The notes beneath the pieces are model-generated. The model was not told the origin of the DNA, made no database searches, and saw nothing but the letters and a program-made list of their open reading frames with translations. Position numbers and translations under genes: made by a program. A stretch of 64,000 nt of DNA from Chimonanthus salicifolius (lineage: Eukaryota; Streptophyta; Magnoliopsida; Laurales; Calycanthaceae): NCBI GenBank assembly GCA_013350335.1, contig CM023540.1, positions 53,010,905 to 53,074,904 on the forward strand, in the 5' to 3' direction. Positions 11,030 to 22,351 of the stretch are shown here, piece after piece. Each line of letters begins with the position of its first letter. Position 1 is the first letter of the stretch.

Positions 11030-11112
11030 TATAATCAATACTTCTGAAAGTGAATAAATGTTAAAATAAGAGAGGTGTTTATCTTTATTCTTTTAAATCA
11101 CCAATCGTTTGT

Positions 11113-12763
11113 CCTTATCTTCTATCATCTTATATTTAAATTAGATTTTATCTTATCTTAGAGTTTCATCTTTATCTTGATGTGTTTGATTATAAATAAA
11201 TGAAATGGGTTCTGAGAGAGACCGAGTATTTAATTTCACAAGATATGTCTGCAAGTCGATTTAATGATACATAGTTCAGTTTGATGAATTTCATATGTTG
11301 ATATTAGCTTAAGCTAGGGCTGCTGTTTGACTCAAATTCGGCTCAAAACTCTTATCTAGACTCGTCATAAATGAAGAGGTTTAACATATATACCAGTTTG
11401 TTATGTAAGATTCAGCCTTAATTCTTGATCCTATTTATATAAGTGGTTGGGCTCGGGCTTTTGCAATGAGCTCGTGAAAGCCCATTTAACCATTTTATGT
11501 CCATTTGATCCATTTTCCATTTTTAAACATTATTGTGCAATTAAGTAGAAGATATATAAATTGAAAGTAAATATAATGAGTTAAAAGTGGTTCAAATTAA
11601 AGTTAAAAGCTCAATTTCTACCCACTTAATTTTGCTTGATAAAATCACAAGGCCTCTTTAAAATTCACCAAGGCAAAAAGCTTGGTCACTTTAACGATTA
11701 AGTTCAAATGACTTAAAATTAATTTTTTAATTAAAATTGTCTACTTGTATCTAATCATATCTACTTTTTGTTGGACATTGACCCAACCCACATACACCAT
11801 CAAATCACAGATCAGACATACACACAAGTAAGAACACGAAGAACACAGGATATAAGTGGTTCAGCCCAACCTTTGCCTACGTCCACGAGAGAGTGTAGAT
11901 CTTATCTATAAAGAAGAAATACAAGATATAAGATTTATGACAATGCCATTTAGGAATTCCTGATCCAAATCTCTCAGTATCTTCCCTCGTCCCTCTATCT
12001 ATTTTCCTCACTACACTCTTACTCCTCACAGCTCTCCCTTAAAGATGGGATGGCCTCTTAGGCTCCACCAAAGAAACCCTAAAACAAAGTGAACTTAAAT
12101 AGTATAGCTTATACCAGATTGAGTCCACTGGGCCTGGGCCCATCAAACAACTCAGGCCCAGTAAAAATTTGAGCCATAAATCCAACACTTTCAAACTTTC
12201 CAAATAATATTTTCATTTATAATCTCACCATAATATTAAGAGAACTATTGTACCTAAACCAAAATAGAGAATGAAAAAGTGATTATGATACTTTTGCAAA
12301 TGTGATTTTCACTTGTGTGTTGAATTGTATAATATTACCGTATGTATCTAGGCGTGGAATTCATCGATTAACGTGGTGCTGGATTTGTTAATATAATATT
12401 TTCTTAAATATAGTATCTATCAAAATTTACCTTTTAATTTTTTTAAATTTCATTATTTTAAATTATTTTTTAATCTATAAATTTTTAAATCTTTAAACAT
12501 ATAAATTACTTTTTAATATAAATTATATTAAAATACTTTTTCAACATTCCTGTCGTCGTCTCATTTAATGGGTCGCTGTCGACTAGCGTACAATACCGTA
12601 TATGATCCAAAGTTTGGGCGAACATCTCATTTGAACAAAACAGTATTGAAAAACACAAGATAGGTCTCTTTACAAGTGCATATAATCGTTACTTCTGAAA
12701 GTGAATAAATGTTAAAATAAGAGAGGTGTTTATCTTTATTCTTTTAAATCACCAATCGTTTGT
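11113..12763 (+). repeat. Tandem copy B of ankyrin-gene upstream unit
   Basis: 1651 bp, uninterrupted. It differs from A and C by only a few percent by eye. It provides an empty site for FB1 near 12680. Confidence 0.92.
11769..12187. mobile_element. Solo LTR in tandem copy B
   Basis: 419 bp, the same LTR as at 8964-9388 and at the same place in the unit, so it was present before triplication. It lacks a 6-bp GGGCCT-type repeat that copy A has. Confidence 0.85.
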
Positions 12764-14417
12764 CCTTATCTTCTATCATCTTATATTTATATTAGATTTT
12801 ATCTTATCTTAGAATTTCATCTTTATCTTGATGTGTTTGATTATAAATAAATGAAATGGGTTCTGAGAGAGACCGAGTATTTAATTTCACAAGATATGTC
12901 TGCAAGTCGATTTAATGATACATAGTTCAGTTTGATGAGTTTCATATGTTGATATTGAGCTTAAGCTAGGGCTGCTGTTTGACTCAAATTCGGCTCAAAA
13001 CTCTTGTCTAGACTCGTCATAAATGAAGAGGTTTAACATATATACCAGTTTGTCATGTAAGATTCAGCCTTAATTCTTGATCCTATTTATATAAGTGGTT
13101 GGGCTCGGGCTTTTGCAATGAGCTCCTGAAAGCCCATTTAACCATTTTATGTCCATTTGATCCATTCTCCATTTTTAAACATTATTGTGCAATTAATTAG
13201 AAGATATATAAATTGAAAGTAAATATAATGAGCTAAAAGTGGTTCAAATTAAAGTTAAAAGCTCAATTTCTACACACTTAATTTTAATTGATAAAATCAC
13301 AAGGCCTCTTTAAAACTCACCAAGACAAAAAGCTTGGTCACTTTAACCGTTAAGATCAAATGACTTAAAATTAATTTTTAAATTAAAATTGTCTACTTGT
13401 ATCTAATCATATCTACTTTCTGTTGGACATTGACCCAACCCACATACACCATCAAATAACAGATCAGACATACACACAAGCAAGAACACGAAGAACACAG
13501 GATATAAGTGGTTCAGCCCAACCTTTGCCTACGTCCACGAGATAGTATAGATCTTATCTATAAAGAAGAAATAGAAGATACAACATTTATGACAATGCCA
13601 TTTAGGAATTCCTGATCCAAATCTCTCAGTATCTTCCCTCGTCCCGCTATCTATTTTCCTCACTACACTCTTACTCCTTACAGCTCTCCCTTAGAGATGG
13701 GATGGCCTCCTTAGGCTCCACCAAAGAAACCCTAAGACAAAGAGAACTTAAATAGTGTAGCGTATACCAGATTGAATCCACTGGGCCTGGGCCTATCAAA
13801 CAACTCAGGCCCAATAAAGATTTGAGCCATAAATCCAACACTTTCAAACTTTCCAAATAATATTTTCATTTATAATCTCACCATAATATTAAGAGAACTA
13901 TTGTACCTAAACCAAAATAGAGAATGAAGAAGTGATTATGATACTTTTGCAAATGTGATTTTCACTTGTGTGTTGAATTGTATAATATTACCGTATGTAT
14001 CTAGGCGTGGAATTCACCAATTAACGTGGTGTTGGATTTGTTAATATAATATTTTCTTAAATATAGTATCTATCAAAATTTACCTTTTAAATTTTTTTAA
14101 ATTTCATTATTTTAAATTATTTTTTAATCTATAAATTTTTAAATCTTTAAACATATAAATTACTTTTTAATATAAATTATATTAAAATACTATTTCAACA
14201 TTCCTGTCGTCGTCTCATTTAATGGGTCGCTGTCGACTAGCGTACAATACCTTATATGATCCAAAGTTTGGGCGAACATCTCATTTGAACAAAACCGTAT
14301 TGAAAAACACAAGATAGGTCTCTTTACAAGTGCATGTAATCATTACTTCTGAAAGTGAATAAATGTTAAAATAAGAGAGGTGTTTATCTTTATTCTTTTA
14401 AATCACCAATCGTTTGT
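12764..14417 (+). repeat. Tandem copy C of ankyrin-gene upstream unit
   Basis: 1654 bp. Its right end (ATCACCAATCGTTTG) runs directly into sequence matching the region just upstream of ankyrin exon 1 (compare 15520-15560). This is the ancestral junction. Confidence 0.92.
13421..13840. mobile_element. Solo LTR in tandem copy C
   Basis: 420 bp with a perfect 5-bp TSD, CTTTC, at 13416-13420 and 13841-13845. The TSD shows that this was a real insertion followed by LTR-LTR loss of the interior. Confidence 0.9.
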
Positions 14418-14742
14418 TTAAAGCATATAATCAATCTCAAAGTCCGTTTGGTTTATCTTAAATTTTGGCAGGAATATGATTATAACATTTAGATAAGCAA
14501 AGGATATCTGATCATTTCCATTGTTCAGCTATTTCTTGTTGAAAATTAAAAGTGTAACTTGAAGAAAGTTGATGATGTTTGCAGGGAGATGAAATAGCTG
14601 AACTCAATGGCTCAGAGCTACAATTAAAAGGGCGTGAAAAACTGTAATAAACAAGTGGAAGAGGCAGCATACTGAGCAGAAGCCGCCCCTCACAATGATT
14701 ACCGGCGACATACCATTAAACACGATTAAATACAAAAGATTA
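14418..14742 (+). pseudogene. Truncated duplicate of ankyrin-gene 5' end
   Basis: 14418-14582 matches the sequence just upstream of exon 1 at 15540-15720. 14583-14742 matches the start of exon 1 (CTGAACTCAATGGCTCAGAGCTACAATTAAAAG against 15784 onward), including AAAACTGTAATAAAC and ATTACCGGCGACA. About 60 bp around the start codon are missing, and the match stops after roughly 45 codons' worth of exon. It cannot encode protein. It is the distal product of a segmental duplication of promoter plus exon 1. Confidence 0.85.
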
Positions 14743-15779
14743 AATTTGAACTAAAAATTCAATTTCAATTTCCTTAATTAAAATTATTAAAGTGATAAAG
14801 TACTTTTCAAAATCACTAGAATAAAAATACTTAATGACCTTGATCACTAAGATAGAGTTATTAGAAATTGATTTTTAAACTAAAAATCATCTTATTGTAT
14901 CTAATTATTGTGTTTTCAAACTAATTTTTTTAATAAGAGTACATATATAATCTCATAATATTATTAAGAGAATTATTGCATTTGAACCAAAATAGATAAT
15001 GGACTGAGTGATTAAGGTATTCTTCTAAATGAGATGTTCGCTCAGTGCATTGAGTTGCACGTTATTAAAGTGTTCACTTTAGCATGAAATCAACAAATAA
15101 AATAATGTTGAGTCCATTAGAATAACTTTTTCCAATATATTATTCATCAAAAAATTACGTTTATAAAATTAAACAAGTTATATTTTTTGTTTTTTAAAAA
15201 AAAATCTATTTTTTATTTTTTTATCTCTAAATTTTATAATCTTTAAAAATATAACACATCAATATAATCAAAATATATTTTATAAACATCATATTAAAGA
15301 AAAAATCATTTTAATAAATATATCTTTATTAAAGAAAAAATTCATTTTAATACAGTATATCTATTGCTTTGCCATTAAAATACGTGCTCAACCACACCGT
15401 ATGACCGAAAGTGCGGGCGGAACAGACGGGCAAAATGAAAAAAGTATTGGAAAGAGAAAAAGAGAGGCTACGTCCAAAATGTTAAAAGAAGAACTATTTG
15501 CCTGTAGCATTTCACGTCACCAATTGTTTCTTTTAAAGCATATAATCTCAAAGTCGTTTCCGTACCCTTAAAATTTGCAGGAATTTGATTACGGCCCTTG
15601 GATTAGCAAAGGATATCGGATCATTTCCTTTGTTCAACTATTTCTGGATGAAATTTTAAAGTGTAAATTGAAGAACCTTTGTGATGATTGTTGTCGTTAC
15701 TTTCCAAGTGGTCGACATTGCTGGGAGAAGAAATAAATGTCTGGACTCTGGTACAATGAGATAGATCTTGACCATTTCA
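14743..15779 (+). promoter_or_regulatory. Proximal upstream region of the ankyrin gene
   Basis: AT-rich DNA that is a diverged, LTR-free version of the unit repeated at 8308-14417: the same order of blocks, from TTAAAATTAAT-rich text to GTATGACCGAAAGTGCGGGCG near 15405 and the AAAGCATATAATCTCAAAG segment near 15535. It is presumably the functional promoter and 5' UTR, since it joins the intact exon. TATA-like ATATAATC occurs at about 15540, but no transcription start can be fixed. Confidence 0.6.
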
Positions 15780-16236
15780 ATGGCTGAATTCAATATGCTG
15801 AGAGCTGCAATTAAAGGTGAGTGGAAAACTGTAATAAACGAGTGCAAGAGCCAGCCGCACTTAGCAGAAGCCACCCCCACAACCATTACCGGCGACACCC
15901 TAATACACATTGCTGTAAGAGGGGAAGGAGTGGATGTTATCGGCGACCTTCTTGAGCTGTTGCCGGAGAGGGTCAGGAGAGCGGCAAATGCGGGAGGTAA
16001 CACGTCGGTCCATGAGGCTGCCAGGACAGGGAATGTGGAGATGGCAAAGTTGATATTGGAAAGGGATGAGAGTTTGTTAGAGAGGCACAACCAAGATGGA
16101 GAGACACCACTATTTTGGGCTGCCATGTATGGACGCAAGGAGATGCTCCTCTTTCTTTCTGGCCGTGGAATGACTGGAATGAGGAGGAATGACGGCGCCA
16201 CTATTCTGCATGCGGCCATTGTGGGTGAATTTTATG
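15780..16236 (+). CDS. Ankyrin-repeat protein, exon 1
   Basis: First exon of an ankyrin-repeat gene of the plant ACD6/ITN1-like type. The ATG at 15780-15782 opens MAEFNMLRAAIKGEW. Residues about 36-68 (GDTLIHIAVRGEG), 70-103 (GGNTSVHEAARTGNVEMAKLIL), 105-135 (DGETPLFWAAMYGRKEML) and 138 on (DGATILHAAIVGEF) are four ankyrin repeats with the usual TPLHxAA pattern. The exon ends in ...GEFY plus one base before the donor GTATAG at 16237. Family members commonly have an intron just after the GEYF position. Such proteins usually end in a PGG domain with transmembrane helices and act at membranes in stress or cell-death signalling; that part is not in this window, so the role is inferred. The codons are intact. 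Confidence 0.85.
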
Positions 16237-19200
16237 GTATAGTTATTTTTCAGTTTTTGCTTTTTAATTTATCATCTTTACTCCCATACTCGTCACCATT
16301 ATCTATGCTCACTTTCACTTTTATTTTTACTTTTCTCTCCTTCACCTGCCATTTAAAATGAGCATAGTTTACCGACGAGCACCACAGGCATAGCGTCATA
16401 TTACACAGATCAAAGTATCCACACCTTTCAAACACTTCACTAATTTTTGTGAAATGTGCAGACTTTTCTACAGGTTATATAATATTAGGAGAAGCGGCCA
16501 TTTTTTTGTTAACTTCACCATCCTAGATAGATTTTTTACTGTCAAATTAATCCTCACGAGTTATATCTTAAACCAGTTTACATAAAGAATACACTAAATT
16601 TAAATAAAAATATCAATTAGTAAAGTAAATTACTATTATAATAATGATAAATGGTAGTGTTATGACAACAAAATACAAATTTATTAGCCCAACAGTGAAC
16701 CAATTCAAAGGACTACCTCATTCCTTACAAATTGAAAAACGACAGACATTTTTTGATGATAAGTAAAATTAATTGTATAGGTATAATGACTAGACATGTG
16801 AAATGATCTAGCCTTAGGCTTAGAATATGGGATCTTATACAAATTATATTAGAGGATGGATCTTATGACGTGGCTATTAAATTGTTTAAAATATAATTAA
16901 TTGAAATTTTTTTATTTTTAATTTTTAAAATAAAATTAGTAGATAAATATTTTTACTTATCACAATCAAAACAATAATGAAGATGCAATAAATAGATATA
17001 AAAGAATATTAAATCATTATTATCATCATCTTAAGTTATAATTTCATCTATTTGAAGTCGACTAAAATCAAAAGATTAAATCTAAGTTTAAAATAGAGAG
17101 TAATAATTTTAATAATTTGCATTTCATATAAAGTGAAGTTTACGTAAAAGGATGTGCTTGGAAATTGATTATTTCTTAATTTTCTATATTACTTTACTAG
17201 CATTAATTTAAATATAGATATATTTATCAAATAACTAAAAATATTGTACCCATTGATCATTGAAAAAAAATTAAAAATATTAAAAAAAAAATTTATCATT
17301 TATATTTATTCATTTGTTTTTAAAATGCTAAAACGACGGTAAAGGAGAAATAAACCATGAACAGAGCCTTAAATCACTCTGTTAAATAGAATCACTAGAA
17401 ATACTTTTATACTTATAGAATTTTTCAATATGTCATCAGCAAAGATCTATTTTAACAACGTACTTTTAATATCACTTGATAATATACAAATTTTATTATA
17501 ATAGATTACTCTTTAGCTTTTAAGCTTTTTGAGGTAAATTGTAACTAAAAACAATAGAAGAAAATGGAAAGTGATCCAAAATGCATTTTTCACTACTTCT
17601 TAGACGATTATTTTTCATTTGTAAAATTCATTTTATAATGATATGCTAATTATTATATTTTAATGTATCATTCTATTTCTCAACTTTTGTAGTCACAAAT
17701 TTGGAGATCTCCACTTTACATTAGTCTTAGTATGTAGACATATAAAATTTTCATTTTAGTGATTTTTCACATTTTAAGCGGAAATTTTGTTTATAAATAT
17801 TAAAATTTTTCGAAAGTTTTTCGGCCACTTTCTACCAATCTTCTAAAATAACATCTAACACCAGAATATACTAAATAAAATTTTAAATTGACCATAATGG
17901 AAGTTAAAAAAACAATGTTTGATGAATTTTTTTAATCATGCTTTCTTGAATTTATGGTCCATAGAATTGTGATGCAGATCGGGTAGGGTAGGATACTCAA
18001 CTCAATCGCTTAGGGGTTACATTAACACAATCCAGATACCCTGATCATGGAAGTTAAAGAACCAAACGGATTTAATGCAATCCACAGACTTTAAATAGTA
18101 AACCCAAGTCAAATAATCAAAGGAAACAATTGAATCAATTTAGTTAGAATCAGTACCAATGAAGTGGATTAATTAAACTTTTCTAAAATGTCCAATTAAA
18201 TTCAACAAATTAAATCCCAAATGTTTGTCACAACTTGTGCCCAATTTGGACTCTGATTTCTCAACCGAAAATTATTCGGGTCTGTCTACAAACGGGTATG
18301 CTGAAATGATCCGGGTCACACAATGGAATGTCGAATCTGGAATGGATTCTGGATCATATCTAATCGGATTCTGGATCAGATCTAATCGGATGCGGGATTG
18401 GATCCGTTAGGATCGGATCTAGATAATAACAACAGAATGGGTCCAGGCAGAACGGGTGTGTAGGACCGTTCTGGACAAACAGGCCTGGGCAGAACGAGTA
18501 TGGAATAGAACGAGTCTGAAACAGAACGGTCTGAAACACAAAACGAATTTGGAACACAAACAATCCAACATAGTGAACGGGTTGGCTCAGTTTGGCTCAA
18601 ACTGGCCTGCTCGACCCTGTTTACAGATCAGGGCTGACATAGCCCAGTTGTAAAACTAGCCTGAGAGGATTGTGTACAATGAGTTTCAACAGTTCTTGGG
18701 CTTAAGTGCACAGTGAGTTAAGCTTTACCTTGCTGAGTTCAGATATTAAATTGAAGATAACTGACCTAAAAATCCAAGGTTAAACACTTTTGGATTTTTA
18801 ACATCAACCCAGATTCAAATCGAATCTCAAACGGGGCTGAGTTCAGTGTTAACTCAATAATTAAAATCAAACAACAATTTCGACTGAAAATATGATGTTT
18901 AACTAACTATAAAAATTGATTCAATTAACCCAATAATTAAATGAGTTTTGGCCTACGTGGTTCTGAAGAGATGAACACAATTCAGTCTCACTCGCTCTTG
19001 ACTCGGTAGGACTCGATATTGCAAGCTACTACTTAACTCGGCCTCAAATCTGAGTTCTTCGAAAATTCTAATAATTTTCCTTGAAATTATATTTTATTTC
19101 CCCTGAATTAGGTCTGCTAAATCAGCAGGATACAATGGTATTTATAGATAAAGTAACCCTAAGAATCCTAAGCGAGCAGACCCTCACTTTCAACTAACTT

Positions 19201-19560
19201 AAAATTCGAAAATCAACTGTAATCCGTAATGACCTATGAAACTTTTAATCACAGCCGAATTAGGATCGCTTCAATGCCTTGGGACTCATTCATATGAGCC
19301 AGCCATGTGAGGTGAGTCACGCCTTTGCCTTGTTTGCACGTGTGGAGGTTGGCTCACAAGTGTGGAAGATTGTTGGGCCGATGGGCCTGCCTTGCTTGGC
19401 CTGGGCTTGGCTCGTTGGTGCTTGGATCGGGTTGGCCTCATTAGCTGAATCCCACTGTCCTCTGTCAATTTTACACAAGAAAATTCAGACACCTAGTATG
19501 ATTCATTTATTGATTTTCCGTTCTTCGATTTTTTATGAAATTTGTTTAAAACTCTAAAGC
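16237..19560 (+). other. Intron 1, left part: AT-rich, no gene
   Basis: 16237-17960 is AT-rich with no coding signal. 17970-19490 is less AT-rich and looks foreign: it contains a 21-bp direct repeat around TCTGGATCA-ATCTAATCGG (about 18346 and 18367) and repeated AGAACGGTCTG-like words (18440-18550). I could not assign it. It may hold the decayed 3' end or LTR of the Gypsy element that starts at about 19561. Confidence 0.5.
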
Positions 19561-20841
19561 TATTGTCAGGATCTCATCCTCTGTCGAACTGATGTTTGCA
19601 TCATCCTCTCCATGCCGATGAGAAGTCGACTTTGAGTTTGTGTTACCATCCAGTTTGAATCTTTCTCCTCCTTAATAGATGTTCAGGTCGGACACATTGA
19701 AGACATCATAAATATTGAGTTCTTCTGGTAGCTTCACTTGATACACATTGTAGATAATCCACCTTAGAACCTCGTATGGACCTATGGTTCTGATTTTCGG
19801 CTTACCATAAGTTCTTGTGGGAATCCCTCCTTCCGGAGGTGTACCCATACTAAGCACCTTTGTTGAAGACGATATGTCACTTGTGCCTATTTGTAATTTC
19901 TTTGAACTTGAGGTTACTTTGTTTAATTTTGTGACGTACCTACTCATGCAACTGTTATATTTCTACAATTAAATCTTCGACTACTTGAGATTTGGGATCT
20001 TTTGAAGGTAATGGAACCAAGTATAACACATTGCTGTTGTTGGAACCATACACAACCTGGAATGGACTATGACCTGTCATGCAACTTGTCGAATTATTAT
20101 AGGCGAATTCAACATGAAATAAGATCAAATCCCATTGACTCGGCTTCAAGCCAATCAAACTTCTCAGGAGATTATCCAGAGTCCGACTATCCACCTTAGC
20201 CTGATCATCGGTCTGTGGATGATAAATGTTCCTAAACTCCAATTATGTTCCCAACTATCACCATAGAGAAATCCAAAAGTGACTCATGAACTCTGTATCT
20301 CAGTTGGAGATGACTGACTTGGGAATGCCATGTAGCTTGACCATGTCTTCAAATATAAAGTCACCACATGTGAAGCGTCCGATGCTTTCCGACTTGGTAT
20401 TAAATGCACCATTTTCGAAAATCTATCCACCATAACTAATTTTTTTCCATACTTTGTAGTGTCCTCCGCAATCTTCGCACAAAATCCATGGATACATGCT
20501 CCCATGGTGTTTTTAGAATTGGAAGAGGAGTATATAATCCAGTATTTCGTGAGTGTCTCTTGGTTTCTTGACACACATAAAAACGGCTAACAAATCTGCT
20601 CACTTCCCGTCTCATACTCGGCCAAGAGAATTTGTCTTCCAATAATTCCATGGTATTATCTCGACCAAAGTGACTTGCTAGTCAGCCACCATACAATTCT
20701 TTCACTAATCGATCTCACAACAAACATTGCATAATACATAATCTAGAACCTCTAAATAAGTACACATCTTGCATGCCATACTCGTTCATAGGTTCATTCT
20801 AGCTTAGCCGATGCCAAATAGTCCAAAATAGAGATCATGCT
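19561..20841 (-). pseudogene. Gypsy integrase (host element), broken
   Basis: Integrase with (right to left) zinc-binding region (ASHFGRDNTMELLEDKFSWP, then FYVCQETK, where one Cys of the CxxC pair is Phe), first catalytic Asp in WEHVSMDFV (about 20485), a degraded second Asp block, the YHPQTDDQAKV block (about 20215) in which the catalytic Glu position reads Lys, and the C-terminal RTIGPYEVLR...FNVSDLNIY domain (about 19680-19800). It is split by frameshifts near 19950 and 20240-20290. It faces RNase H at 29366 across the inserted solo LTR. Confidence 0.88.
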
Positions 20842-21574
20842 TGTCACAGCCCGAACAGTAAGAATCATGACTAATTTTTTTATTTTTGAAAAAAAAAAAA
20901 AAGAAATTCCCACTCACACGTGTTCGACACGTGTAGAAAAATCCTGTTAGAATGAGATTCCCATTAATTCCAAACTCTTTCGGAGCTCCGAGTCTCTACC
21001 CAAATTTTGGTAGAGTCTTCTCTGTAAATGGGACCTTTTGACGATTAATCCCACCTCTTGAATCATATATCTTAACAATTGAATTGCAATCTCATTTTAT
21101 TCATATACATTCCCATATATCTATATCCATCAAATAATTTTGTCAGTCCATGCACTATTCTACACACTTGCAAGGAAGTACTAATTACATTGTTCTGACA
21201 CAAGTTCACAAAACATAAGTTTATATATGTGCGACTTCAGAATGGAAACACCTAATGCCAATTGTAAAACATCATCTTTTCAAAATACAAAACATGTAGA
21301 CCTCTTTAAATCATCACTAGTCTCGTCCATGGGGTCCCATGGACTCCGTCTATGTGAAGTGTCATGCATCTATGAGGGGCCAGTGCCAGTATTTTAGAAG
21401 TTAATTCATGCAATAAAAGCACACACCCGCATGTTTAATACCAACAATCAAACGTGCAAATTATTCGCATCCATTACCACTTTAAATCATTCTCCATTTA
21501 ATTCTAAGGGGATACACTCCCATTTCCCCAAACATCACCTCATCTTCCCTTTAATATTTCACCTCTTTTCTCAT

Positions 21575-21910
21575 GCGTGGCACATACCCGCGTGCACTTC
21601 TACGCATAACACAACCCCTACTCTCGTGCTACAACCTCATCCAACGTGTGACACTTCCCCCCGTGCACTTATACACATAGTACAACCCCTATTCTCGGGT
21701 TACAATCTCATACTATGTGTGGCACGTCCTCGTGTGCACTTCTACGCATAGCGCAACCCCTACTCTCAAGAAACAGGTCATCCTATGTGTGGTACATCCC
21801 CGCGTGCACTTCTACGCATAATACAACACATATTCTCCGGCTACAATCTCATCCTATGCATGGCACGTCTCCTCGTGCACTTCTATGGATAATACTTATC
21901 CAAGCAAGAT
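21575..21910. repeat. 71-bp minisatellite, array 1
   Basis: About 4.7 units starting at 21575, 21646, 21717, 21787 and 21858. The core is GTGGCACGTCC...GTGCACTTCTACGCATAG...CTACAATCTCAT. The array is part of solo LTR A. The longest open frames in this area are read across the repeats and are not genes. Confidence 0.9.
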
Positions 21911-21929
21911 ACGTGTCACGATGACTACT

Positions 21930-22204
21930 TGTGACGACTTGACCCGACCTCCATCACGATATTGTCTACTTTGGGGCCATGAACCAGTACTATTTTCCTT
22001 TGGGCTAGACCCACCTGACGAAGCCCAAAAGGCCTCGTGATGGAAGAGGGTTGTCCCCTCTTTAAATTCCCTCATCACCCAGTTGCGTTGGGCGATTTGG
22101 GACTTTTCTCACATCCAGCTCAGTGCTGGGTATTACAATCCACCCCCTTTAGACCAAAGTCATCCCCAGCTCTATTATGTCACACTGATAGGGGTCCACA
22201 CACA
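21930..22204 (-). mobile_element. TRIM-like fragment within solo LTR A
   Basis: An LTR of 208 bp (21930-22137, TGTGACGACTTG...GGGTATTACA) followed by ATCCACCCCCTTTAG, which on the minus strand is a polypurine tract. The other LTR is missing. The LTR carries the GTCTACTTTGGGGCC, AAAAGGCC and GGGACTTTTC words shared with the other TRIM elements here. Confidence 0.7.
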
Positions 22205-22210
22205 TCCTAT

Positions 22211-22351
22211 GGGTGGCACGTCCCCGTGTTCACTTCTACATATAGTACAACCCCTACTCTGGGGTTACAATCTCATCCAATGCATGGCACGTCCCTGCAT
22301 GCACTTCTATGCATAGTACAATCCCTACTCTCGGGCTACAATGTCATCCTA
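22211..22351. repeat. 71-bp minisatellite, array 2
   Basis: Two units (22211 and 22282) of the same 71-bp repeat. The third unit resumes at about 27562, beyond solo LTR B, and is followed by the same AGATACGTGTCACGATGAC tail that ends array 1. Confidence 0.85.

Larger units (their letters stand above)
8308..11112 (+). repeat. Tandem copy A of ankyrin-gene upstream unit (interrupted)
   Basis: First of three tandem copies, each starting CCTTATCTTCTATC. Without the fold-back element (9891-11029) and its 9-bp TSD, this copy is about 1657 bp, against about 1652 bp for B and C. Each copy holds a solo LTR. The last third resembles the sequence upstream of ankyrin exon 1 (15000-15560): an AT-rich block, then CATTTAATG...GTACAATACC...CAAAGTTTGGGCG. 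It is therefore a duplicated promoter-proximal segment, not a satellite. Confidence 0.9.

Noticed and set aside
15768..15779. An upstream in-frame start for the ankyrin protein (four extra residues before MAEF)
   Set aside because: The codon at 15768 is TTG; the first ATG in frame is 15780.
15656..16219. Long minus-strand open frame of 187 codons opposite exon 1
   Set aside because: It is antisense to a convincing ankyrin exon and has no domain of its own.
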